In this document: piece after piece, positions 46,455 through 58,230 of the stretch
Layout of the letters: each line of letters starts with the position of its first letter
Position numbering within the stretch: the first letter of the stretch is position 1
The notes under the pieces: model-generated
Databases searched by the model: none
What the model was told of the DNA's origin: nothing
Seen by the model: the letters and a program-made list of their open reading frames with translations, nothing else
From: Talinum fruticosum
Taxonomy: Eukaryota; Streptophyta; Magnoliopsida; Caryophyllales; Talinaceae
Length of the DNA stretch: 64,000 nucleotides
Reading direction: 5' to 3'
NCBI GenBank assembly: GCA_021018815.1
Contig: JAITYX010000004.1
Location: forward strand, 4,963,501 to 5,027,500
Program-made: the position numbers and the translations under genes

Positions 46455-48478
46455 CACCGTAATTTCGCCAGTATTTTCATGGCTTCAAAGGTACCCGCGG
46501 AATGACGAATGAGGGAGAGAGAGCTTTGTGCCGAAACGAATTGGAGAGAGAATAAAGACTGTAGTGGATGCTGTTGGGCTTCATCCGTTTATACGCCATG
46601 CGGCCCAATCTAATCTCAAGGCCCAATTGCCTCTTGAAATGCAGCCCTAACGACGATTGTCTTGATAATTAAGGACTCATCCACATACGATATATGAAAT
46701 TTAAATAGGGAATAAATAGCCCAGCCTCATCAAAATTCTTATAAAATATTATGTGATTTTACATTTACATTACTTCACCTTGATAATAGGTTCAATTTGG
46801 AATCGAACGATTCGTCTATACACATACCCATTTTACGAGTAAAAAATTAATTACTAACAATAAAATTGATAAATTAAACATTAATATGTCATTAAAATTG
46901 CAAAGTAACAGATATTGCGAAACGAAAAAATTACTCACTCCATTTCACAATACCTTTTTGGACAGTAAGGTAACATCAAAGATATGTAAAATTCATGATA
47001 AAATTTATGTTAAAAGATCATGTTACCCTAAGATTTTTATTGGAAGTGAAGAAAGTTACTAAAAGAAATGGCATAGAGAAAGCAATTAATAAGGATAAAA
47101 TTAATAAACTACTAATTAACATATTATCGAGATTATTGTAAAACGAAAAAATTTATTAAAATAACATATATTTTAAAATAAAAGAAATATTTTACTGTAA
47201 AAGGGGAGAGTAGTAACTAACTTTCCTTTTTGTGGTGGATATATGTGGACTAAAGGTTGACTTTTGGAGACTCAATAGTACCTTGAGAAGAACAATTAAA
47301 TTGTTAAAATAATGTGTTATTGCAAATCCCTAGATTGATTAATTGGATTAAGACACAAGTACACTCATCGCCACTTATAAATTCCATATTTTCAAGATTT
47401 TTTTTAAATTTTATTTTATGATTTCCATTAATTATTAGTTGTTTAGACAATTAGATAATGAGCCACTTTGCATGTAATTGTAGACAGAAGATCAGCAGAA
47501 AAACATAGCAAATCCATGAATTTCTGTAAATTAAACAAATTTATGTTGGGGTTTGGTTTTCTAGGCCTTTAATTGCATTTATAAAATTAATTTATTAGTA
47601 TTAAAATTCATTATCATATTTACCTTTTTAATTTATGATTATGATGTAATTGTCTGCCCAAAACCCAGCTTTCCCCTTTGATTTAGCAAATCCAATTTCC
47701 TTATCCTCCCTTCCTGAAGTTGTGGATTGACTATTTTCATGTTTCATTTCGGACTTCATCTTCTTACTGCTTTACTCTGAATCTCTACATTTTTTTTATC
47801 TACAATTCATTATTCTTTTTTTCCCTAAGCTCGGAGCAATGAATTAATAATGAGTGCAAGTGAAAATTTCCGAGGATGACTAACAACGGCTAATGTTTTC
47901 AGGGCCTGTTTGAAATAGCTATTAAAATCAACTGTTATAACTTAAATGAGTAAAATAAGTTAAAATGAGATAAAATGATTAGCTATTATAGGTAAAATTT
48001 TTGAATAACCTTAAATTTACTCAATGTGTCGTTACTTTTATTTACTAAAATGTCTTTTCGGATATCTCGTACATAGGGTCCAGATAGACACGAATATTAA
48101 TTTAAAAATCATCTCTAAAACGTTACTTATTGATATTGATAATTATAAACAACATATAAATATTATGATGGAATAATATACTGAAACTGAAATTTCTAAA
48201 AGTGGCAAGTGGATTTGAGGCCAAAGGTGCAAGAAAAAAATATATTATTGTGTTTGGCAAGTGATTTATTTGATGATAAATAAAAAGATGAAAGAAATTA
48301 AATCAACTTTGGCGTGCAAGAGCAGTCGTCAACGTCAACCAACTGATGAGTACACTGACTTTGGTCCATAGAATATTTCAAACTTCCACACAATTTTCAA
48401 TCATCTTTATGACTTCAATTGTCACTTGTAATCTCTATTTAATCTAATCATCCGTTGTTTGGATTCAAGTACACTTTT

Positions 48479-48480
<2 letters not shown>
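46455..48480. other. AT-rich intergenic DNA with MITEs
   Basis: No gene is seen. A Stowaway-like MITE lies at 46934-47187. A GGCCTGTTTGAAATAGCTATT segment at 47903-48010 resembles one end of the palindromic element at 48855-49070. Confidence 0.45.
46934..47187. mobile_element. Stowaway-like MITE, diverged
   Basis: The element is bounded by TA. Its left end CTCACTCCATTTCACAATAC and its internal sequence (a TTCATGA...TTTTATTGG-AGTGAAGAAAG core) match the element at 6484-6688. The right terminal repeat is weak (TTTTAAAATAAAAGAAA). It is the same family as the copies ending at 21891 and beginning at 39735. Confidence 0.5.
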
Positions 48481-48547
<67 letters not shown>

Positions 48548-48548
48548 A
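48481..48548. repeat. (TA)n(TG)n compound microsatellite
   Basis: About 28 TA units run straight into six TG units. The array is likely polymorphic and prone to assembly error. Confidence 0.95.
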
Positions 48549-48854
48549 AGGGATAATGTAATTCTTTTTTTTTTTTTTAATTTCTCTACGTTTACGAGAC
48601 GTAAGTAAGTGTTTAGTTGTTTAAATCTACGTATTATTTATCAAGAAGAGGACCTAAAAACAGGAGAAAATTTTTTAGAAAACTTAAGTACATTTGACAA
48701 AATGAGTATATAGTTCAATAGTGGAAATATGATCCCTAGTATATCATGATAAAATCATATAGTATACAAAGTTTTTCTTAGTTTTGAACATAATTATGGG
48801 TGACAAATAATTTATAGATTTGGATATTTTTAGGGTAGAGTACTGATTTGAGGG

Positions 48855-49070
48855 TCTATTCGAAATGGTGTTTATATCAACATTTATAACAACTTTCATC
48901 TCATTTCAAGTATATTAGTTAATCATTTCAATATATTATAACTCATTTCACCTATAATAGCTAATAATTTCAGCTCATAATAGTTGTAACAGCTTATAAC
49001 ATCTAATCATTTATACTCATTTTAGGTATAACATTTGTAACAATTTATTCTAACAACCATTTCGAATAGA
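48855..49070. mobile_element. Short palindromic MITE
   Basis: The 216-bp element has 14-bp perfect terminal inverted repeats (TCTATTCGAAATGG). Its interior is itself made of alternating TAATCATTT/AAATGATTA-type and TTATAAC/GTTATAA motifs, so much of it could fold on itself. It has no coding capacity. I could not establish a clean target duplication, so the superfamily is open. Confidence 0.6.
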
Positions 49071-52000
49071 TTTTGAATAGGTGCAATACTTGTAGTGATA
49101 TTTTGTAGATTAAATGAACTACACATAAAAAGCTATGTGATTTGAAGAGATATAAGGAAGCTAAGATTAACTTACTAAACTGTAAAGAATTGTAATAAAA
49201 AATATAAATAAAACTGTAAGGAGTTACAACGGTAAAAAGTCGTAAAACTCTAAACTAAAAATAAATGAAATAAAGTCCACAGAGGATAAGGAAGGCTAAA
49301 GTGGGGCAGGAGGAGGGGCATAGGACGTATAATTTGAGTACAAGTGGAGGGGAAAAGGGTGTGACTACTTGTATGTAGTGAGAAGCATGAGTTGGGAGAG
49401 ACAGGCTTTTATGGGGGCACATACATACACATTGACACCAACCCAGCGTAGAGTAGTAGAAGCAGTAGTATTAGTTGTTTTCTACATTCTACAAAAGCAG
49501 GAATTACGTGATGCAGACGCCATTAGCAGCATCCTCTCTCTGTATGTCTGTCTGTCAATTCTGAGTCTCTGACACGGCGCTAGATTTTGCTTTGACCAGT
49601 TCAAGCCCCTTCTCCGCCATTGAATCACAATACCCCATACTTGCCTCTACATTTGCCCGCTCGTTGTTTAATCTTTAGTTTTTCATTTTTTTAAATAACG
49701 ACAAAATTTCGAAACAAAACGGAATAACATGTAAACTCAAAGAAATTTATTATAAACAATCTGAACATTTACCCAAAAACCCAAAAAAAAAAAAACCCTA
49801 ACTGATAATTGCATATTTCTTTCAAAGAAATTTATGTTTATATAGATGTATCAACAACAAGAGGTTGAAGGATACGAAAACAAATCTACCTGGCTAGCTA
49901 GGATGTAGACGAAAAATACTGCATCTATGTATAATTACATAATTATATTTTACGATTGAAGAGATAATTAAAAATTTGTTTAAAATGACTGTTAAAATAT
50001 TTATTATAGTTGAAATAACTTGAAATAATTAGCTGTTATAATTTTAAAAAAACTAAAATAAATTAAAAATAGTGATAATCTTCCCTTTACAAGTAGTTTT
50101 GTAGATAAGACTATCTACATCCGAATCTACTTTTACTCTTTAAAAGAGAAACCATTTTATTAAAAAAATTAATGATTTAAATAATTAACTTTGCATAGAT
50201 ATATATAAAAAGGAATTTATGGAAGTATATTTCAAGAGAGTCACACCCCTTGAAAAGCTAAGTTACGTTCACCAAGGGGCAGGGGTGAGGAGTGCCTATG
50301 CTCGTGCTAAACTTTGCGTTTCATTTCAATTCAATTCAGAAAAAGGAGAGTAAGTTAAGGGACGGATGGGATGTAATTCTTTCTAGTTTCCTTTTTGTTT
50401 TCATCTTTCTTGGTTTCTTTACCCTACTTTTATTTTATACCTTTTTATCCTTAAAAAAATACCAAGAAAAATAAAAAAGAGAGCAAAGGGTATAAAAGAT
50501 AGGCACTGTAGAAAGAGAGGCTAGGGAAGGGAGGGGCATGTGTTTGCTTTGTAAAAGTGGTGTACAAAAAGATTGACCAAGCCTACCTTTTCTTTTTCTC
50601 TTTCTCTTTTTCTTTTTATGTTTCTTTATTTTTTTCATGCCACATACTAAACTTGCTTTCCCTAAAGCTTCTTGAGTCAAATGCATGCTCAATTTTCTCC
50701 TTTCTATTGTAAAATACACAAAAATCACTCTCAAAAACGATACGTTGTAGTTGTGAAGAATATATATAGTTGGTGTTATTGCACATTGATAAAATAAATA
50801 ACCTCGAACATGTTTATAAGTCTTATGAATTACTCGTTCCATTTGTTGGTTGATTTTGGGATGCAATCTCCTAAACTTGTATATATCGCTTCGATTGAAT
50901 TAAGCGCTAAATTTAATAATAGTCTTTATAAGATACAGAAGTGAAGTATGTGTTCTTTCAGCGACACATAGATATTGAATACGTTCTGGATTCAATGCAA
51001 AAGAACCATGTTATTTTTGTCGAGCATGTGCTTTATTTTTTGTATTTAGTTTAACAATAATTGTATCAAATATTCAACTTTAAACAACTCTTTAAAATAT
51101 GAATATAAAAATTGTGTTTTATAGTAAAATTCAAGAGATAAGTGGAAGAGTTCATTTTCCCATCAAAGTAGTAGTTGTCTAGTAGCCCGCACACGAATTC
51201 GTTCAAAAATTTTGGGCCTAGGCAATTTGTCACATTATGTGCCCCCAAAGGGTTAATTCGGATGTGATATGTTGTGCAATACCCTCGACAAGATCCCCAT
51301 CACAAATAAGTACCAACGACTACTACTACAAATTGATTTTCAATACTCTTTTGAATAAATTTTCCCATGAACAGACTACTAAGAAAGGAACATTCAACTC
51401 AAAATTTTGAACTCTCCTTGAGCATGTTTCATAGAAATAAAATTGTACAATTTTTATATCTATTTTTATAAATAGAGGAAATATACGATAGAAAAGTACT
51501 ATAAAATAGGCTAATTGAGATATTGATAGGTGTAGGATTGTCTATATTTAAATTTCTATAAGATCATGTTCCATTTAGACTTTACTTTACAACTTTTTAT
51601 AGCTTTTTATAACTAATTTTATATTTATCTTACAACTTTTTACAACTCCTTACCGTTTATTACGACTTCTTACAATCTTACAATTTCTTATAACTAAATA
51701 AAAACATGACTCAAATCCCACGAAAGAAAAATATACACTAAAAGTGTTGTTATAGACCATGTTCCATTTATTTTAACTTATATCGTTATAATTTTTTATA
51801 ATTTCCAACTTCATACAACTCCTCTTTACAACTAAATAGAACACATAGAGAAATAATTTCCTTTTCATACGTTCTCTTCTTACTCATGATTATAAAAAAT
51901 GCTTGAAATTGAACCATGGATTTGATGAAAAAAGAAAAGAAAAGATTGAACCATGGTTGGATGAACCACTTAATGGAGGTGTTTCTTCAATCTTTGATGA

Positions 52001-52652
52001 TGACATAGGAATACCTTTTCCTAACACACTTTGAGGGACCGTTGGCACTACAAGTTCCAAAACGTAAAGAGATTTCAAAATGCACAAAAATCTACAAAGC
52101 CATTTTTCCTTCCGTTTTTTTTTTTTTTTTTGTTGTTTAAACATGGATTGTTTAGCTTTACAAGACGACACAAGTGACCCTCATCACTCAGTCATTCATA
52201 CAAATCATCTCCATCATTACTCCTAACCAACTACCCATCTAACCAAAAACAGAATCCCTTTAATTCTCTCTCTCTCTCTCTGATATCATCATAAACAAAG
52301 CAAGTCCAAGGTTATGATTATCCTACCAGTATTGTCTGCTTCACATTCACAGTAAACCCAGGGGCAGGGCAGGGCTGGGCTTTGCTTTTTGAATCCTAAA
52401 TCTTGGAGGAAGATTTTCCCGCCTCTTTCTCTCTCCACATACAAACAAACCAAAAAATAAACCCAATTACACTCACTAAAAATCAATTTCTCTCTCTTCA
52501 AATTTGCTCTGACACAATCAGTGACTTCTCATGTGATGGATCACTGCTGCATCTCGATAGCGATGGATTCCCTGCCACAACCATTAGCACCAATTTCATC
52601 ATCAGCTCACTCGAATATAATGCTTAGTTTAAATTAAAACTTTTAAACGAAA
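49071..52652. other. Intergenic AT-rich DNA
   Basis: No gene is supported; the open frames here are short and compositional. Dispersed TTGTAAGAAGTTGTAAA-type repeats occur at 49169-49276, 51560-51720 and 51757-51843. CT-rich runs lie at 50575-50630 and 52263-52281. The last 350 bp (52300-52650) probably includes the 3' untranslated region and terminator of the minus-strand gene that follows. Confidence 0.45.
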
Positions 52653-53579
52653 TTAAACTTCGATCATATCAACGTTTTTCTGAGTTTGAATTTGCTGACC
52701 TTTGGCTGGATTGAGAGAACGTTTGCAGTGTAGAATAGCTCCTTCAATGCCGTCGTAACAGTGATCGTATCTTAGCGGAAAATTCACCGGCGCTGGCGAC
52801 GGAGCTCCGATCGCCGACGACGCCGATTTGCTCTTACCTAGATGCCTACACTTCACCTTGAACATATTGCTTTGCTTTTCCTCTCTGTTCTTCCACATCG
52901 ACGGCAACGAAGCCGTCGACCTCGTCGGAGATCCCATGGAATTCTCTCTCTCGGTAGACCTTTTCGAGGATTTCACGTACAGAGGCTTGATAAGGTTTAG
53001 GTACTTTTGAACAACTTCCTTGGAAAAACGTTTCGAGGATTCGCAGCAGTCATCGAAGCTCCGCCGATGAATCAGCTTAGGGCTGGCGATAGTAGTGGAA
53101 GTAGAACTGTCGTTGCGAGCGAGTTCGGGGACGATGGAGCCATCCTCGATCTTGAATTTCACGGTGAATAGCTTCGAGGTGCTCCTCCTGGGAGAGAAAC
53201 TCGAAAGGCTCTCTGTTTCGACCTCCTCTCTCTTCGCTCTCCGCTTGAATTTTCCAAACATGAGAACTCGCAGCTTCGGCGGGGCTGATCGGAGTATCGA
53301 GATCGGAGACTGAGGCTTCGCGCTTAGTTTCGGCTCAGTTTCTTTTTCCTGCTTTTGTTTCTTGGGAGAGGGATCAGGCTTGGGGAATTTAGAGTCGTAG
53401 TTAGGCAGAGTAAGCTCCAATTCGAAGAAAGAATCGTCGTCGTCGCTCTCCGCCGAGGGAGGCCGGCACACGGTGGGCTCAGCGACGGTTTCAGCACCGT
53501 CGGCGTCGCTGGCGGTGGTTCCGGCGGCGACTTTGGCTGTATTGGATTTCCAGAACTTAAACAAGGCGAATGCCTCCAT
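52653..53579 (-). CDS. Membrane-associated kinase regulator (MAKR/BKI1-like)
   Basis: The protein has 308 residues from the ATG at 53579; an upstream in-frame extension begins at a non-ATG codon and is 5' UTR. MAKR proteins are plant-specific plasma-membrane-bound regulators of receptor kinases, related to the BRI1 inhibitor BKI1. Visible features are the family start MEAFALFKFWKS and an acidic patch with FFELELTLPN (residues about 50-60). Next comes a basic KFKRRAKRE cluster and the segment KYLNLIKPLYVKSSKR, a lysine/arginine-rich membrane hook. A serine-rich region precedes the C-terminal motif DGIEGAILHCKRS, which corresponds to the BRI1-interacting motif in BKI1. It is a single intact exon, as is usual for the family. 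It most resembles the MAKR2/5 group; I do not assign a specific member. Confidence 0.85.
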   Translation of the reverse strand: MEAFALFKFWKSNTAKVAAGTTASDADGAETVAEPTVCRPPSAESDDDDSFFELELTLPNYDSKFPKPDPSPKKQKQEKETEPKLSAKPQSPISILRSAPPKLRVLMFGKFKRRAKREEVETESLSSFSPRRSTSKLFTVKFKIEDGSIVPELARNDSSTSTTIASPKLIHRRSFDDCCESSKRFSKEVVQKYLNLIKPLYVKSSKRSTERENSMGSPTRSTASLPSMWKNREEKQSNMFKVKCRHLGKSKSASSAIGAPSPAPVNFPLRYDHCYDGIEGAILHCKRSLNPAKGQQIQTQKNVDMIEV

Positions 53580-53920
53580 TCTTCTACGAGTTGAGAGAGA
53601 GGAGGAGAGGGAGGAGGAGGTGGTGTTTGGGTGAAACTTGAAAGGGTAAAGATGGTTATAAAGGGACAAAGGAAAAGGGTATTTTTCTGTTTTTTTTTTC
53701 AAAAAGAAAATAGTTAATAAATTAGGGGTGAAATTTTCTTTTTTGGAGGTGTGGCAGGTTTTCTCGAGTGGTGTGTGTCTGAGAAAGACAGACAGATGGG
53801 ATGGGGGAGAGAGAGAGGAACGGTAGGTGCAAAGTACGTCTAGGGAAGAGGAGGAGTGTATACAGTATATGGTTATAGAGCAGAGACAAAGTCAGCAAAG
53901 ACTTGGCCCGACTTATATAC
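53580..53920 (-). promoter_or_regulatory. 5' UTR and TATA box of the MAKR-like gene
   Basis: On the minus strand, TATATAA (53913-53919) lies about 335 bp upstream of the ATG. The stretch between is pyrimidine-rich on the coding strand (CTCTCTCTCTCCCCC and TTCTTTTTG runs), typical of a plant 5' UTR. I infer a transcription start near 53885. Confidence 0.5.
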
Positions 53921-56900
53921 CTTTCCAATATTCTCAATTCTCAATTTCTCCCCTCAAACTCAATCATTCATTCCTTCCCTCCTCTAACATCTCAGTTTTT
54001 ATTTAGCTTTAAACAAAGCCGTAATGAGTGGTAAGTAACAGCAAGAAATTTTAAGGATTTATAAAAGTGTGAGCTAAAGTTAAATGAAATAAAACTTAAA
54101 ATTTTAACATTCAACGCTTGGAACTTATTTCTTAGCTGAATTTTCTTTTCAAAGTTTGAAATTTGATAACTGATTTGGCAAAAATGATAATACATATACT
54201 GACTTTGAATTTCTTCTTCATCCAAGGGAAATCTTTTCGATTCATTTGAAAGCCAAAATACACGCAAAGGCTAAAAACGGTGAACCGATAGTGTTTATCA
54301 TCAAACGGTAAACTGAACAGAACCGAGCTGAACCGATATAAGTAGTTAAGATGGAGGAGAGTTAGTATACATACATGCATGTAGATGGCAGGAAAGGTAG
54401 GGACGTGCATGTGTTGGGGGAGGGGAGGAGAGAATTCCAAAAAGAGAGAAAAAGTATGGAATGGAAAGAAAAGGGCAAAGGGAAGAGAAAAGAAAAGAGG
54501 ACCTCGAAGATGGCAAAAAAATGCAAATGTGAGGTCGAGTTCTCAATCTCATTTTCACTTGCTTTTCTACTTTAATTTGTCAAAAATCTGCAGCCTAACA
54601 GAAGAGAAATTTGGACGCTTTCACTATCTGTGTATGTGTATGTGTATGTGCATATGCATATGTGTGGGCTGGGCCATTCACAATGGCTTTTTGGGGCTTC
54701 AATAACTTTAGAGTTCCACCACCCCCACCCTCACCCTCGTCTGGCTATGGCTAGCTGTCTGTAATGTAATTGCCTCCTCACCTCAAAAGCCGTTCTCTTC
54801 TCCCTAACCCAACAAAATGGAATAAAATAAAGCTTTGACCTACACCTACTCCTCCTACTCATATAATATCATTCTCCTCTTTTTCTTGTCACTTGATTGG
54901 ATTTATCTTCTAATCTCTTCTTTCATGTTGGCCCCATTTCAAAGTTCACAAATCATTATTGCCCTTCCTCATCATCATCATCATCAACCTCAATCTAAAT
55001 TAACTACTATTTTAGATTTTTTTTCTTTGTCTTTTTATTACTTCATTTTCTCTATATAGGATCTACTCGAAAATAGACTTTATAACATCATTTCATATAT
55101 ATGTGAACATATCCTTATATGACTTAAATTTAAAACTCGTAGAAGACTATATATAAACCTAATTAATGCATGCATATAGGAAGAGCTATATATACGTCGT
55201 TATGCATGGGAAAAATTTCAAATATAAATATGTTTGTATGATCTTACAAAATATCGACATAAAGGTCGATTATATGATAAGAATTAAGCATATATCTATA
55301 TAATGTTAATTAATATTTGTATTTCCACTTGAATTAAAAGATAGCGGCAGTTGTAGAAGTACTTAGATTTGGATATTATTCGCAAACATATCTCAATAGT
55401 TAAAGACGGTTTAAGTAGTTTAATTGACACTTGTTTCACTTAAGTAAAGTCACGAGTTCAAGGTTTGTATAAGTTAACCGTATCTCGATTTTAGTAACAT
55501 AAGAAGCTATTTTTTATATATAAATATGAATATATACTTGTAACATAAGAGGGTGGCATTGTATCAACAAAATTGGAGATGGAAAAGTTATTTTTGTTAA
55601 CCCAAAATGAAGGCTTTAATTTTCAATTTCTTTTTCGTGCCCTTTATCACACACCCTTTTCAATTATATATACTACCAGTTATGCTTCCCTATTCCTTTA
55701 TCCAGCTTTCTTTCTTTTCTTTTTTTTTTTTTTTGTTTTTTTTGTTTTTTGCCTTGGAGTTTTTAAAGGTAATTATCCATTTTGACTAGAATAAAAGAGA
55801 GGAATCCGAAGTTGTAAAGTCCACCATGACCATGCAATATGCGTTTTGTGAAGTTCATAAAGCACTTTAATTTGGTCATCCCCAGCTTTTGTCTTTAAAG
55901 AAAACAACAAAGAAGGTCACAAAATGCATTTATTTTTCCCCCAGTTTGTTAAAGAGAAAGCAAAGGAGCCTAAAATTAAAGAAGCCCAAAAAAGGAGAAA
56001 ATAAATAAATAAATAAAGGTCTACAATGTTGCTAACTTCTCTCTCTCTCTAGTTTATAATAAAATTTCAAATTAAATTATCTTAAATATAATTATCTGTT
56101 ATATTTATAAAGTCCGATATAATTTAAAAGAAACATTTTTTTATGCTACTCTTGAAATTTTTTCACATAAACCTGTATATAAGTTTTCTTTAAAGATCCA
56201 AACAAATTAGCATGATTATCTTAGTATCTATTCAATATATAAGGTATCAAGTAGATCAAGATCGTGAAAAATAATTGTGTTTTGTCTCATATTTATTTTT
56301 CACATTATTTACTTTGTTCATTATCTGAGTTTATTTTGGAACGAAGATCCGTGACTCGGATAAAAATTTTATTACCCTGTTCATCTTCATATGTAGGGTA
56401 TTCTAAGCTTTATCCTATCTATACAAGTTATAGTTATAGTTATAAAGCGTGACAGAATTTATAGTCTAAAAATATGGAAGAAATCCTACAAAAGAAACAT
56501 CCTTGAAATTTTTTCATGTAAAATTTTATTTTTAAAAGCAATAAAAATTTAAAATACCAAAAGGGCATCTGACTACATTTAAAAAAATACTGGAACATTA
56601 GAAATATAATTATTTAAGTTTTGTGAAATTCAAGTTTTCTTTCTCTTATTGTATTATAATGTATGAGACAAAAAAATTAAAAATTTTAAAATACATACCA
56701 TTTTCTTTAGTAAAGAAAACATAATTCAAATATATAAATTTTTTAAAATTAAAAATTTGAAAATACATCCTTCTCGATGATTCTCAAAACTTTATCAACC
56801 CAAAAGTTTTTCTAATACTACGAACTATGGGAACTTGGGAAGGGGGAAAAGAAAAGAAAAAAAGAAAAAAGAAACAAGGAAGGAGGGGCAGACTAAAAGG

Positions 56901-58230
56901 AATGTGAATTAGAGGGCTATCAGAATAAATAATTAAACATGTCAAGGTAGCAATGTACAATTTCGAAGAGTCGCATATTGACATTATAATAATTGCAATC
57001 AAAGCTTTGTGTACCCCCTAATCATGCAAATATAGCCCACCCGATCCAAACCCATTATTTTTTTATTTGCTCCCCCCCAAAACTGTTATTCACAACAATT
57101 TACCTTCCCTTCACTGTCGCCTTTGGTATTTTCAATTTAAAGTATGTACTTCCGACAAAATATCTTCTAATTTTAAAATTATAATTTCAGAAGTCACGAG
57201 ATTATATTAAAATTTTTATTTTATATGCATGAATTAGATACGAGAATTATGAGGCGACCAAGACTACAACTAAAAGTTGAGGCGAAATTGAAAACTTGAT
57301 TTGATCCCATAATCCTTGACAAACTCACATTAAGTCTAAATTATTTATATTCACTTCAATCTTTATAGAACCCGAGTAAGATTTTAAATTCAAGTATTTG
57401 CTCGGGATGAATAAGGACGATTGTGTAATTTAGCCATATGCTTACAAACATATGGCTAAAGAGGAATAAAGCATAGAATTCAAATTGAATGTCAAGAGGT
57501 GAGTGACACCCTATTTCCAAACTCCCCACCCATGTTCAATTATGAGGAATTTATGTGTTGGGTATAGTGAAGTTTGACATCCTCCACCCAACCCAGTCAG
57601 TCCTTTGGATTTTCTCTGAGATAAGATTTTTCCTAAAATAAAAGGTCCAAGCGGGTGGACTTACTTACCGATCCAAGAAAAATAGAATATAAATTGAATT
57701 AGTGTGCTTGTAAGTTGAACATCAAACTCGTGTAGTGCTTTCATTGATATTGCAGTCATGAGTATACGCCCATTAAAACCTGAAACTAATGGGCCGGTTT
57801 GTTAAAGACCCAGAAAATTTTTCTGGTAATGGGCCTTTCGAAAAAGTGTAAGAACTTAGAAGTATATTTCCATAAAAAGAAAAAGAATTACACCAAAAAG
57901 AAAAAAGAAATACAGAAAAGAGCCAAATGGCAAGCGGAGAAGTTGGCCAGATGTCAAAGCAATGGCCCCACAGAAAACGAAGGGTCCCCCTGAAAACTGA
58001 AAAGGTGAGAAGCCACCACGTGTCCTTTACTGCCTTGAATATCTCTCCATCTTCTATAGTGGCGTCAGCCCCATTCACCTCCCTCTTCTTCTCTTCAATT
58101 CGTTTCCCTGAAACATCTTTCTCTCTCTTCCCTCTATCTCTCTCTCTCCCTCCTTCCTCCCTCTTCACATTCCCCATTCGCATTCTCTCTCTCTCTCTAA
58201 TTCTCTCCTGGAGTAGTAGTTGGATTCGCC
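53921..58230. other. Intergenic DNA and promoter side of the reticulon gene
   Basis: No gene is supported. There is a TGTGTA/TGCATA-rich simple repeat at 54633-54664. A perfect 11-bp hairpin (TTAGCCATATG, 57430-57459, 8-nt loop) is present. CT-repeat tracts (58110-58200) probably form the 5' UTR and Y-patch of the reticulon gene starting at 58231. A weak tRNA-derived SINE-like segment at 55390-55480 is discussed among rejected items. Confidence 0.45.

Noticed and set aside
52403..52627. 74-residue open frame on the plus strand opposite the MAKR-like gene 3' region
   Set aside because: It lies in the probable 3' UTR of the minus-strand gene and has no conserved features.
55390..55480. tRNA-derived SINE-like segment with A-box-like TCTCAATAGTTAAAG and B-box-like CGAGTTCAAGG
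   Set aside because: Both boxes are degenerate, no tRNA fold or 3' tail is evident, and no second copy is seen in the window.
57773..58183. 136-residue open frame on the minus strand in front of the reticulon gene
   Set aside because: It is the complement of the CT-rich 5' UTR and promoter of the reticulon gene, so it is compositional.
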